8,077 nt of DNA from Nitrososphaerota archaeon (GCA_029785625.1 JAFLZI010000018.1:1-8077), one strand, 5' to 3'; shown: positions 1 through 6,368, numbered from the stretch's first letter. The notes: generated by a model not told the origin, from the letters alone. Program-made: numbers and translations.

Positions 1-2147
1 ACGATCTTGATGAAGCCTACCTGTCCGGTCGTCTCGGTGTGGGTGCCACCGCAAGCCTCCACGTCCCAGTCGTTGATGTTGACTATCCTGAGAGTCCTCG
101 ATGGGACGACCCCTCCCTGGAAGAGCCTGAACCCGTACCTGGCCTCTGCCTCCTTCCTGGGGAGCCACGAGACGTTGACCGGGTAGTTCTTCATCACGAC
201 GTCGTTGGCGACGTTCTCGATATTCCTCACCTGCTCGTCGGTCAGCTTGGCGAAATGGGTGATGTCCAGGCGGCCGTAGTCCTCCTCCTTGAAGGCGGAG
301 TGCTGCCAGACCCACGGGCCTACCACCTGCCTGGAGGCACCGTTGACGATGTGGGTGGCGGTGTGGATGCGGCGTATCCTCTGCCTCCTCCTGGAGTCGA
401 CCTTCCCGACGACCTTCGAGCCCTCCCTGGGGAGGAGGCCCTCGAGCTTGTGGACTATCACCCCGCTGTCCTTCTCGATGTCGACGACCTTCCTGTCCGC
501 AATCGTCCCGTGGTCGGGCTCCTGACCCCCGCCCCGGGGGTAGAAGGCCGTCTGGTCGAGGACGACGTAACCGCCCTGGAAGGCCTTCAGCACTGTGGCT
601 TCGAACTCGAACCGCTCCCCGTCCTCGTAGTAGATCGGCTTGGTCTCTGGGAGGCCGGTGACGTCGAACTCGGGCCGCTTCTCCTCGACCTTCTGAGAGA
701 CGTGCTTGGCGACGACCCGTTGGTAGAAGTCCTCGGGGACGGCGACCCTCGCCCCACCCTCGACCAGCTGCTCGGGGGTTATCCCGTCGGACTCGTAGAG
801 CCTGACGAGGTCGTCGACGGTGACCTCCTTCCGGGAGGACGCGAGGGACGAGACAGTCCGTTGGACGCGCTGGACAGTGGTCGAGTAGCGGACGGACTCC
901 ACCTCGAGTACCTTGGACACGTCGTCCCTGTGGTCCTTCAGCTCGGGGTACATCGCCTTGAGCTGGTCGATGTGCCAGTTGACCACGTCTACGAGCCTGA
1001 ACTTGAAGCCGTGGTAGTCGATGAACGACTGGGCCCTCCTGAATAGGACACGGAGATTGTATCCACCCCCCACGTTTGAGGGCGGTAGGCCGTCAGTGAT
1101 GGCGAAGAGGAGCGTCCTCGCGTGGTCCGCCACCGCGTACATGGCCTGCACCGGGCCGAGAGACCTCGCCAGGGCGTCAGGGTCAGCCCCGAGGCTCTCG
1201 GCAATCACCTTCCTCGCCGCTGAGAGAGTCGGGTACTCGTCGAGGTTCATCGCCCCGGCGAGCTTCGAGTAGCGCTCGAAGAGCTCCTGGTCGTAGCTTA
1301 CCTTTGCCTCCTGCCTCATCATGGAAAGGACCTGCGAGAAGGTGGAGTCGTAGCAGGTGGGGGTGCCCTGGGTCATCCAGGCGAGCCTCTCGAGCCCCGC
1401 GCCCATGTCTACCACCTTCTCGGGGAGTTCCGTGTAGCTCGCAGGGTCCCCCTGGAAGGCCGTGAAGACCGCGTTGCCCAGCTCGAGGCCCCTCGCGTAG
1501 TACTCGAGCGAGTAGCCGAATGCCCCCGCGCCGACCCACACATCCTCGATGAAGGTGATCTCGTCTTCGGGGATTCCGAACTCCTCGGTGAGGAGCTCAA
1601 AGTCCAGATCCATGCACCTGTCCTTCCAGTATCCCTGCTTGTCGGCTATGGCGGTCTGGCCCACCATACAGAACGAGGTGAAGTGCTTCCCGCTCACGCC
1701 TACGCTGGGGACGTCATTGAACCTCAGGCACATCTGAGGAACGACGAGGGGGTTGGTCGGTAGCTCGAAGACCACCTTCCCGTTCTCGATCCTCTGGAAG
1801 TCGACGATCGAGGCCACAGTGAAGAAGAGATCGGGCCTCCACCGGCTCACTACGGGGTAGCGGGGGACGCTGGCGTGGCCGTTCCTGACGAAGAACTTCT
1901 CGACGACGCTCCACGCCTGGGTGTACTCGAACCGTTTCATTGTCGGGGGGTCCCCGATGAACGTATAGGGCGAGCAGGTCGAGTCGTCGCAAACGTCCCT
2001 TTCCGGCCTGAGGGTCCAGAAGTGCTTCCCGCACTTTTGGCACTTCTTCCTGATGAAGCCCCTGCGCCTGAAGAGGTCTACGAGATAGTACCTCTCGTGG
2101 TCTCCGGAGAACTTCTCCCGGAGGACTTCCTTGGGGGTCCTCGACAT
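1..2147 (-). CDS. alaS: Alanyl-tRNA synthetase, archaeal type (C-terminal end cut off by window edge)
   Basis: This enzyme charges tRNA-Ala with alanine and hydrolyses mischarged Ser/Gly-tRNA-Ala in the cytoplasm. The window holds residues 1-715 and the frame is still open at the left edge. The archaeal family is usually about 900 residues, so the C-Ala domain lies outside. Visible parts are an N-terminal Cys cluster (C36-x2-C39, C53, C58), probably zinc-binding and seen in archaeal AlaRS; the class II catalytic core with motif 3 GAGLER at 249-254; and the editing domain with its metal-binding pairs HTATH (H595, H599) and CGGTH (C699, H703). ATG 2147 is chosen because the protein begins with the expected archaeal N-terminus and a TATA-like box lies about 33 bases upstream. 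It diverges from rpl12. In many archaea alaS follows rpl12 on the same strand (family knowledge); here rpl12 is flipped. No frameshift was seen over the whole reading. Confidence 0.96.
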   Translation of the reverse strand, partial: MSRTPKEVLREKFSGDHERYYLVDLFRRRGFIRKKCQKCGKHFWTLRPERDVCDDSTCSPYTFIGDPPTMKRFEYTQAWSVVEKFFVRNGHASVPRYPVVSRWRPDLFFTVASIVDFQRIENGKVVFELPTNPLVVPQMCLRFNDVPSVGVSGKHFTSFCMVGQTAIADKQGYWKDRCMDLDFELLTEEFGIPEDEITFIEDVWVGAGAFGYSLEYYARGLELGNAVFTAFQGDPASYTELPEKVVDMGAGLERLAWMTQGTPTCYDSTFSQVLSMMRQEAKVSYDQELFERYSKLAGAMNLDEYPTLSAARKVIAESLGADPDALARSLGPVQAMYAVADHARTLLFAITDGLPPSNVGGGYNLRVLFRRAQSFIDYHGFKFRLVDVVNWHIDQLKAMYPELKDHRDDVSKVLEVESVRYSTTVQRVQRTVSSLASSRKEVTVDDLVRLYESDGITPEQLVEGGARVAVPEDFYQRVVAKHVSQKVEEKRPEFDVTGLPETKPIYYEDGERFEFEATVLKAFQGGYVVLDQTAFYPRGGGQEPDHGTIADRKVVDIEKDSGVIVHKLEGLLPREGSKVVGKVDSRRRQRIRRIHTATHIVNGASRQVVGPWVWQHSAFKEEDYGRLDITHFAKLTDEQVRNIENVANDVVMKNYPVNVSWLPRKEAEARYGFRLFQGGVVPSRTLRIVNINDWDVEACGGTHTETTGQVGFIKI

Positions 2148-2176
2148 GCGCCTTCCCCGCTGCCGCAGCCTGAAGG

Positions 2177-2184
2177 TAATAAAC
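2177..2184 (-). promoter_or_regulatory. TATA box for alaS
   Basis: The minus strand reads GTTTATTA here, an AT-rich island in a very GC-rich intergenic region. Its centre is about 33 bases before the alaS ATG, which predicts a transcript start near 2154 and a leader of only about seven bases. Position and composition fit an archaeal TBP site. The assignment is by inspection only. Confidence 0.55.
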
Positions 2185-2218
2185 GAATTCGGGCCCCCCG
2201 GCCCGCGACGGGAACCAC

Positions 2219-2274
2219 CGTCCTGTCGCATACCCCAGACGGGGTGGGCGCTTCCTGGGGTCCCGCCGCGGACG
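2219..2274. repeat. Nested inverted repeat between the divergent alaS and rpl12 promoters
   Basis: Two nested dyads share one axis: CGTCC (2219-2223) with GGACG (2270-2274), and ACCCCAG (2232-2238) with CTGGGGT (2255-2261). The unpaired segments between outer and inner arms are eight bases on each side. ACCCC (2232-2236) can alternatively pair with GGGGT (2241-2245). The element lies between the two TATA boxes and upstream of both transcripts, so a DNA operator or chromatin-protein site is more plausible than an RNA structure. GC-rich sequence produces such arms by chance fairly easily, so this is tentative. Confidence 0.35.
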
Positions 2275-2298
2275 CAGTCAGCAGCCTTCCGGCAAAAA

Positions 2299-2308
2299 CT
2301 ATAAAAGC
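2299..2308 (+). promoter_or_regulatory. TATA box for rpl12
   Basis: ACTATAAAAG is the best TATA match in the window and is preceded by a purine/A-rich stretch that could act as the TFB recognition element. Its centre is about 36 bases before the rpl12 ATG, predicting a start near 2329-2330 and a leader of about nine bases. A strong private promoter suits an independently transcribed rpl12, whose product is needed in several copies per ribosome. Confidence 0.75.
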
Positions 2309-2338
2309 GGTAGAAAGCTGGCGCGTCTGGAATCAGCG

Positions 2339-2650
2339 ATGACGGACTCGTACATGTATGGCGCTTTGATGCTTCACAAGGCTGGGAAGAAGGTCGATGA
2401 AGCCAGCCTCACTAGCGTGGTAAAGGCCGCCGGCGTAGAGGTCGATCAGGTGAAGGTAAAGGCCCTCGCCTCTGCCTTGAGCGAGATCAACATCGACGAG
2501 GCCCTCAAGAACGCCGCCTCGATGGCGGTTGCTGCGGCAGCGCCCGCGGCGGCGGCACCTGCAGCTGCAGGCAAGGCGGAAGAGAAGCCAAAGCAGGACG
2601 AGAAGAAGGAAGAAGAGGCCCTGGCAGGGCTCGCCTCGCTCTTCGGCTAG
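2339..2650 (+). CDS. rpl12: Large ribosomal subunit stalk protein P1 (archaeal L12)
   Basis: This is the archaeal L12/P1 stalk protein. Dimers bind the L10 C-terminal helices and recruit translation factors to the ribosome. The 103 residues match the family's usual length and layout: an N-terminal helical dimerisation and L10-binding domain (about 1-60), an Ala/Pro-rich flexible hinge (about 61-78), a Lys/Glu-rich stretch, and the hallmark tail ending LAGLASLFG, which contacts GTPase factors. ATG 2339 fits the TATA box at 2299. An in-frame ATG at 2354 is a less likely alternative. It is oddly placed: it sits between rpl10 and alaS as expected, but on the opposite strand from the rest of the cluster, so it cannot be co-transcribed with rpl10. 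No poly-T terminator is evident directly after its stop. Confidence 0.96.
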   Translation: MTDSYMYGALMLHKAGKKVDEASLTSVVKAAGVEVDQVKVKALASALSEINIDEALKNAASMAVAAAAPAAAAPAAAGKAEEKPKQDEKKEEEALAGLASLFG

Positions 2651-2757
2651 AAGAACCGTTCTCCGTGGCCCGCAGGGACGTCTGCCTGGCCAGCGCGCTC
2701 AGGTTCGACAGTAAGCTGAACGGCAGGGAGCGGATACTTTGCGGGCGTCTTCAGCGC

Positions 2758-2904
2758 TCACGCGGTCTGGGGGAACTCGAACTCGACCTCAGCGAACATC
2801 GACCTGCTATCGTTCTTCCCTCTCGGGGCGATAGGGGAGAACGTGAACGGGTCTTGCTCTGCGCCCGCAGAGGGTGGCTTCACGAACCTCCCCTGGTACC
2901 TCAC
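2758..2904 (-). CDS. Possible small ORF or gene remnant between rpl10 and rpl12 (48 aa)
   Basis: I do not recognise this product. The minus-strand frame from GTG 2904 to TGA 2758 encodes 48 residues beginning MRYQGRFVKPP and ending AEVEFEFPQTA. Codon choice resembles the neighbouring genes (AGG for Arg, GAG for Glu, TTC for Phe, mostly G or C in third positions), and the composition is balanced and charged. The coding look fades downstream of the TGA. The frame stays open upstream of 2904, through PEGSSP, into the 3' end of rpl10, but no other start codon exists there. It may therefore be the surviving C-terminal end of a broken gene rather than an intact small gene. No clear Shine-Dalgarno or TATA precedes GTG 2904. 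If expressed, it probably rides on the rpl10 transcript, 38 bases downstream. The region 2651-2757 shows no further coding signal. Confidence 0.4.
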   Translation of the reverse strand: MRYQGRFVKPPSAGAEQDPFTFSPIAPRGKNDSRSMFAEVEFEFPQTA

Positions 2905-2942
2905 CGGGCTGGACCCTTCGGGATGGTAGCGCCGGAGAGGGT

Positions 2943-3824
2943 CTAGGCGGCGTAGCCCTTTTCCTTGGCCTTGGCGAGCACGGCGTTAGCCTCGGCCTCT
3001 GCCTTCGCGAGTATCGCAGGGGCGCTCTCCTTCGTGACCTCGCCGGCTTCGACGGCTAGTGCGAGGGCTTCACGGTACGCTTTTGCGATTATCTCAGGCC
3101 CGCTCTCCTTGGTGACGTAGCCCAGTATCACCGCCAGCCCCCTGGCAGAGGAGAAGCCACCGGTGAGGTCTGAGCGGTACTTTTCCAGGTCTATCGCTAC
3201 AGCATCAGCCCCATAGATGAGGCCGGCCTCGTAGGCGAGCGCTATCGCGAGGCCCGCACGGATGGGCTTGATCCCGAGCCTGGAGAGGAGGCTGGCCAGC
3301 TTTGGGGAGATGACTGCGCCGGGCTTGGCGACCACCGAGTCCTCTACCACCTGGATGCTCCCGGCGTCTATCTTGGTCTTGATGCCCGCCTCCCTGAACT
3401 CGCTGAGGACGGGCCCGGCCTGCTGGCCTGTGTTCCCCGCTGGGACCACGATGTCGGTCGGTGCGACGTCCCCGGCTCTGGCCGCGAGGTTTACCCTGTT
3501 CTTCTCCAAGAGAAGGAAGAGCTTGAACGGGTCGAGCTTTGAGAATATCAACGCGTTCTGCCCCTCGAGGTTCTTTAGTAGCTCGTCGGCGTTCTTCAGG
3601 CCGGACCTCTTGAGCCCGAGTATGGCGAGCTTGTTCTTGACAACGACGACCTCCGCGTTCCCCCTCAGTACCTTCCTCACTGCCATCAGCTGCGCGGACC
3701 TCACCTTGGAGAGCCTGGTGACCGCCAGGACGGGATACTGCTTGGAGAGCTTCGCTATGCGCTCTACGACCGCGACCTTCTCTGGGCTCGGCTCCCTCTT
3801 GTGGACCTGGACCTGCTTGCTCAA
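2943..3824 (-). CDS. rpl10: Large ribosomal subunit stalk base protein P0 (archaeal L10)
   Basis: L10/P0 binds 23S rRNA with L11 and carries the L12 dimers of the GTPase-activating stalk. The 293 residues show the rRNA-binding domain (about 10-110, with YPVLAVTRLSKVRSAQL), the archaeal inserted domain with NTGQQAGPVLSEF (131-143), and a C-terminal helical L12-binding spine. The spine contains a 26-residue repeat: GYVTKESGPEIIAKA near 235 and GEVTKESAPAILAKA near 261. The start is TTG 3824, overlapping the rpl1 stop as TTGA and preceded by GAGGAG, so translation is likely coupled to rpl1. The protein ends in AKEKGYAA and lacks the acidic LxxLF-type tail found on many euryarchaeal and eukaryotic P0 proteins. 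I believe thaumarchaeal relatives are similarly short, so this is probably lineage character rather than truncation. Confidence 0.96.
   Translation of the reverse strand: MSKQVQVHKREPSPEKVAVVERIAKLSKQYPVLAVTRLSKVRSAQLMAVRKVLRGNAEVVVVKNKLAILGLKRSGLKNADELLKNLEGQNALIFSKLDPFKLFLLLEKNRVNLAARAGDVAPTDIVVPAGNTGQQAGPVLSEFREAGIKTKIDAGSIQVVEDSVVAKPGAVISPKLASLLSRLGIKPIRAGLAIALAYEAGLIYGADAVAIDLEKYRSDLTGGFSSARGLAVILGYVTKESGPEIIAKAYREALALAVEAGEVTKESAPAILAKAEAEANAVLAKAKEKGYAA
2976..3122 (-). repeat. Internal repeat in the L12-binding spine of L10
   Basis: Two related segments (3054-3122 and 2976-3044) encode copies of a VTKES(G/A)P-x-I/L-AKA unit, 26 residues apart. In other archaea each helical unit of this region binds one L12 dimer (family knowledge), so the repeat probably marks successive dimer sites. 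A more diverged third unit may lie just upstream, around residues 209-234. Confidence 0.6.
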
Positions 3825-4474
3825 TTCTCCTCGGCCTTGCCCTTTACCAGCTTCCCCATGCTCGTCTTCAAGGAGACGGTCCTGATGTTCTTGTCGCCGT
3901 TGGGGAGCTTCTTCTGGACGGCGGCTATCACGGCGGTCACGTTTTCAGCGATATCAGAGTCGGAGAGCTTCTTGTCCCCTACCTTGGCGCCCACTCCCAG
4001 CGAGCCCCTGCTCCTAACCCGTACGGCGGTCCTCGTCCTGCTAATCATGGCCTCGATTGGGGCGTTGGGCGGTACGGGCTGCGGGATCTTCCCCCGGGGG
4101 CCGAGGTACTGGCCGAGTATGCGGCCTATCCTGGGCATCAGCGCCGTGTCCGCGAGGAAGAAATCGTACTGCTTGGCGAGGCTCTTCGCCTCCTTCTTGT
4201 TCCCTGCGTAGCTTTCGAGCTGCGCCGGCTCGATCGCGCCGTCGACCTTGGCGTTCTTTGCCCTCAGGAGGAGGTCGCCCGAGCCCACGAAGCAGACGGT
4301 GGCACGGTGAGCGCCAGGGTGAGGGAGGTAGACGGTCTCGTTGATGTTGAGGTCGTTCTTCTTGGGGTCGACGTCCCTGAAGGTGAGAAATGCTTCCATG
4401 GACTCGGCGAACTTGCGGTCCTTGGACTCCTTACCCTTCTTGACCAACTCGGCGATCTGGGCGTTCGACGGCAT
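3821..4474 (-). CDS. rpl1: Large ribosomal subunit protein L1 (archaeal)
   Basis: L1 forms the mobile E-site stalk and helps release deacylated tRNA. In several prokaryotes it also represses its own operon by binding a 23S-like site in mRNA. The 217-residue length is normal for archaea. The central signature LMPRIGRILGQYLGPRGKIP (112-131) and the two-domain layout (domain I from both termini, domain II about 65-155) are clear. It starts 73 bases after rpl11 with its own TATA-like box and a leader motif AAGGTAGA at -12 to -5. Its stop overlaps the TTG start of rpl10. The leader is too short to show a convincing L1-binding mimic by eye. Confidence 0.97.
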   Translation of the reverse strand: MPSNAQIAELVKKGKESKDRKFAESMEAFLTFRDVDPKKNDLNINETVYLPHPGAHRATVCFVGSGDLLLRAKNAKVDGAIEPAQLESYAGNKKEAKSLAKQYDFFLADTALMPRIGRILGQYLGPRGKIPQPVPPNAPIEAMISRTRTAVRVRSRGSLGVGAKVGDKKLSDSDIAENVTAVIAAVQKKLPNGDKNIRTVSLKTSMGKLVKGKAEEN

Positions 4475-4478
4475 GGGT

Positions 4479-4486
4479 TCTACCTT
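4479..4486 (-). promoter_or_regulatory. Leader motif (probable ribosome binding site) of rpl1
   Basis: AAGGTAGA lies at -12 to -5 of the rpl1 ATG. Only AGGT(xA) matches the usual archaeal Shine-Dalgarno consensus, so the pairing would be weak. The same octamer is at exactly the same distance before rpl11. Confidence 0.5.
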
Positions 4487-4510
4487 GGAGCTTTGACGAG
4501 CCTCTAAATT

Positions 4511-4522
4511 CTTCTTAAAAGA
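4511..4522 (-). promoter_or_regulatory. TATA box for rpl1-rpl10
   Basis: The minus strand reads TCTTTTAAGAAG, centred about 43 bases before the rpl1 ATG, which predicts a transcript start near 4490 and a leader of about 17 bases. The 73-base rpl11-rpl1 gap is long for this operon and locally AT-rich. An internal promoter is likely, though read-through from rpl11 is not excluded. Confidence 0.5.
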
Positions 4523-4547
4523 CTTTCTATCTGGCGCGGGCTTCCGG

Positions 4548-5048
4548 TCACTTGTCCGACTCGAATGCGGCGATCTGCTTGTCCCACTTTCCGCCCTCGA
4601 CCTCCTTCTGGAAGGCGCGCGGGTCCTGGTTCTCCACCTTGACCCCCATGCTCACGCAGCTCCCCACGACCTCCTTGACCGCTGACCTTATCGACTTCGC
4701 GTACGAGTCGCCCATCTTGACCTTCGCTATCGTTAGGACCTTGTCGAAGGTGACGTTCCCGACCAGGTCGGTGTTCGGCTTCCCAGAGCCCTTTGGCACC
4801 CCCGCCTCCTTGACCACGAGGGCTGACGTGGTCGGGGTCCCCACGGACACCCCGAAGCCCTTCGTCTCCGTGTCTACCTCGATCTTCACAGGGACGCGCA
4901 TCCCCTTGAAGTCGCCGGTGACCTTGTTGATCTCGTTCACGATGGCCAGTACGTTCACGCCGAGGGGTCCGAGCTGAGGACCCAGGGGGGCTCCCGCCGT
5001 CGCCTCTCCGCCCATAACCAGTACCGAGACCACTTTCTTGTCGGTCAT
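4548..5048 (-). CDS. rpl11: Large ribosomal subunit protein L11 (archaeal)
   Basis: L11 binds the GTPase-associated region of 23S rRNA beside L10 and takes part in factor-dependent GTP hydrolysis. The 166 residues have the N-terminal domain with the proline/glycine signature APLGPQLGPLGVN (20-32), followed by KVTGDFKGMRVPV and the C-terminal rRNA-binding domain (about 70-145, with GKPNTDLVGNVTFDKVLTIAKVKM). ATG 5048 gives the standard N-terminus. The gene begins 39 bases after the stop of the membrane protein gene, and its TATA-like box overlaps that stop. The leader carries AAGGTAGA at -12 to -5. Length and motifs are normal. Confidence 0.97.
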   Translation of the reverse strand: MTDKKVVSVLVMGGEATAGAPLGPQLGPLGVNVLAIVNEINKVTGDFKGMRVPVKIEVDTETKGFGVSVGTPTTSALVVKEAGVPKGSGKPNTDLVGNVTFDKVLTIAKVKMGDSYAKSIRSAVKEVVGSCVSMGVKVENQDPRAFQKEVEGGKWDKQIAAFESDK

Positions 5049-5052
5049 CTGC

Positions 5053-5060
5053 TCTACCTT
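5053..5060 (-). promoter_or_regulatory. Leader motif (probable ribosome binding site) of rpl11
   Basis: AAGGTAGA occupies -12 to -5 relative to the rpl11 ATG, identical in sequence and spacing to the element before rpl1. It is only a partial match to the archaeal Shine-Dalgarno consensus. Confidence 0.5.
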
Positions 5061-5084
5061 GTTCAGTCCGCCCGAATTGCAACC

Positions 5085-5094
5085 TGATTAAAGC
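5085..5094 (-). promoter_or_regulatory. TATA box for rpl11
   Basis: The minus strand reads GCTTTAATCA. The AT core overlaps the TAA stop of the upstream membrane protein gene. Its centre is about 42 bases before the rpl11 ATG, predicting a start near 5064 and a leader of about 16 bases. The arrangement is very like that of rpl1. Confidence 0.5.
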
Positions 5095-6245
5095 CTTTGC
5101 GCGGCCCCTCGGGCTCGGACCCGTCCGGCGGCGACCGCCCCGAGCGGGGGCACCTCTCGGACACCCGAGTAGGCGCGCATCCGCTCGGCGATCCACTCGT
5201 TTATGGTTCGGGCGACGCGCTTGTACCCGCGGGCCACTACCGGCCAGAGCCTGAACCTCCAGAAGATCAGGACGATTACCACTGCCAGTAGCGCCCCCAC
5301 CGCGAGCTCAAAGGCGTACCAGACACCCCCGACTCCCGCCAGGGTGACCGTGAATCTTGAGACAGAGGCGCCCGCCGCTGACGAGTAGGTTCCGCAGTTC
5401 ACGCTGAACGGGACACCCAGGATTGACACCGTGGCCACCGCCGTGTAGCGGCCGGGCGGCAGCGCGAACGTCACGTTCGAGTGTGGCCTGACCAAGGCGG
5501 CCGCCGCGACCGAGGAGCCCGACATGACCTTTACAGCTCCGTAGGTGAAGACGGGCGCGAACCCTGCGTCGGGTAGCGCCCCGATCGGTCCTATCCTGGT
5601 CTGGAGGAGCGAAGTCGAGTTCCCCTTCCACCCGACTCCGTAGGTGGACAAGGCGAAGGTCTCGCAGCTCGACCCCGTGAGGTCGGTCGAGCCCCTCACG
5701 ACGATGGCCTTGACCGGGACGCTCACAACGATGTAGCCGACCCGCTGCAGGGACCCAGACGACTGCTGGCTCTGCGCCCAGACCGAGTAGGTCGTGACGT
5801 TGTAGGTCATCCCGGTCATGTGGTAGGTGATGTTCCCCTCCTGGTCGAAGGCCCCCACCAGCACCGTGATGGAGACGGTCTCGGGGGGCCTTACGGCGTT
5901 AAGGGCATCCACCAACCCCGAGGCCTGCGCGCTGGATAGGGGCCCGCTAACGCTCTCCCCTACGGCCGTCTCGAACCGCTTCGAGACGGTGGGACCGTGG
6001 CCGATGCAGTAGAACTCGACGATGAACTCGTTGGTGCTCTGGTTGACGAAAGAGCTCGAGTCCCTGACGAGGCTTATCCCTCCCGAGAATGAGCTCGTCC
6101 CCTGGAGCGCCCCCGCCCGGATATTGGACGGGGAGCTCCGGTCTGGGGGGCTCGGGAGCGTGAGGCCCATCGCCTGCGATGACGAGAGTATCAGGAGGAC
6201 GAGCAGCCCCAACGCCGCAGCCCTGCCATGTGTTCGCTCTTGCAA
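5088..6245 (-). CDS. Uncharacterised secreted/surface protein with signal peptide and C-terminal membrane anchor
   Basis: I do not recognise a family. From TTG 6245 the protein has 385 residues. A Sec-type signal peptide fills about 1-25 (arginines, then ALGLLVLLILSSSQA). A Ser/Thr/Val-rich, probably beta-sandwich ectodomain follows (about 26-305), then one strong transmembrane helix (about 309-329), then a basic tail of about 55 residues, giving an outside-N, inside-C topology. Five N-x-S/T sequons (N68, N138, N149, N209, N257) and three cysteines (C80, C194, C284) lie in the ectodomain. The frame remains open up to GTG 6335, but that start would put about 30 charged residues ahead of the signal peptide. 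A TATA-like box sits 27 bases before TTG 6245, which suggests a leaderless message. The gene interrupts the usual spt5-rpl11 adjacency. No catalytic motif was seen. Confidence 0.8.
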   Translation of the reverse strand: MQERTHGRAAALGLLVLLILSSSQAMGLTLPSPPDRSSPSNIRAGALQGTSSFSGGISLVRDSSSFVNQSTNEFIVEFYCIGHGPTVSKRFETAVGESVSGPLSSAQASGLVDALNAVRPPETVSITVLVGAFDQEGNITYHMTGMTYNVTTYSVWAQSQQSSGSLQRVGYIVVSVPVKAIVVRGSTDLTGSSCETFALSTYGVGWKGNSTSLLQTRIGPIGALPDAGFAPVFTYGAVKVMSGSSVAAAALVRPHSNVTFALPPGRYTAVATVSILGVPFSVNCGTYSSAAGASVSRFTVTLAGVGGVWYAFELAVGALLAVVIVLIFWRFRLWPVVARGYKRVARTINEWIAERMRAYSGVREVPPLGAVAAGRVRARGAAQRL

Positions 6246-6266
6246 GTGCCGAGCGTCGGATGGAGG

Positions 6267-6277
6267 ATTCTTATGAA
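6267..6277 (-). promoter_or_regulatory. TATA box for the membrane protein gene; decides its start
   Basis: The minus strand reads TTCATAAGAAT, centred about 27 bases before TTG 6245. That is the archaeal TATA-to-start distance, so the transcript should begin at or next to this TTG and be leaderless. It also argues against the upstream GTG at 6335, which would lie before the promoter. Confidence 0.55.
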
Positions 6278-6368
6278 CTCGTCGTTCGCGGTGCCATAAT
6301 GGCCGGGCAAGGCCTGGACGAATGTTGTGAACCACCTGACGGATGACCCGGAGCGGGCCTGCGGCCGG

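Noticed and set aside
39..1046. 335-codon plus-strand open frame, with others at 1875-2342 and elsewhere within 1-2150
   Set aside because: These lie antisense to alaS, whose catalytic and editing motifs are unmistakable. The open frames are a by-product of high GC content.
2148..2338. Possible tRNA or small RNA in the GC-rich alaS-rpl12 intergenic region
   Set aside because: No T-loop sequence, anticodon arm or acceptor pairing was found on either strand, and the region lies upstream of both promoters.
2720..2929. 69-codon plus-strand open stretch in the rpl12 frame, rich in Ser/Asn/hydrophobic residues and resembling a surface protein
   Set aside because: It has no start codon near its beginning (a TGA precedes it). 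Its third positions coincide with those of the minus-strand frame at 2758-2904, the same shadow relation seen opposite rpl10 and rpl11. The minus reading has the more natural composition.
2665..2946. 93-codon plus-strand open frame after rpl12
   Set aside because: It is Arg/Leu/Gly-rich with poor codon periodicity and overlaps the 3' end of rpl10. It reads as an out-of-frame shadow.
4487..4508. L1-binding hairpin in the rpl1 leader (GGCT/AGCT stem)
   Set aside because: The stem is only four pairs including a wobble, and it lacks the asymmetric loop features of known L1 sites.
4504..5196. 230-codon minus-strand frame overlapping rpl11
   Set aside because: It is the rpl11 DNA read out of frame, with an Arg/Gly-rich translation and no recognisable motif.
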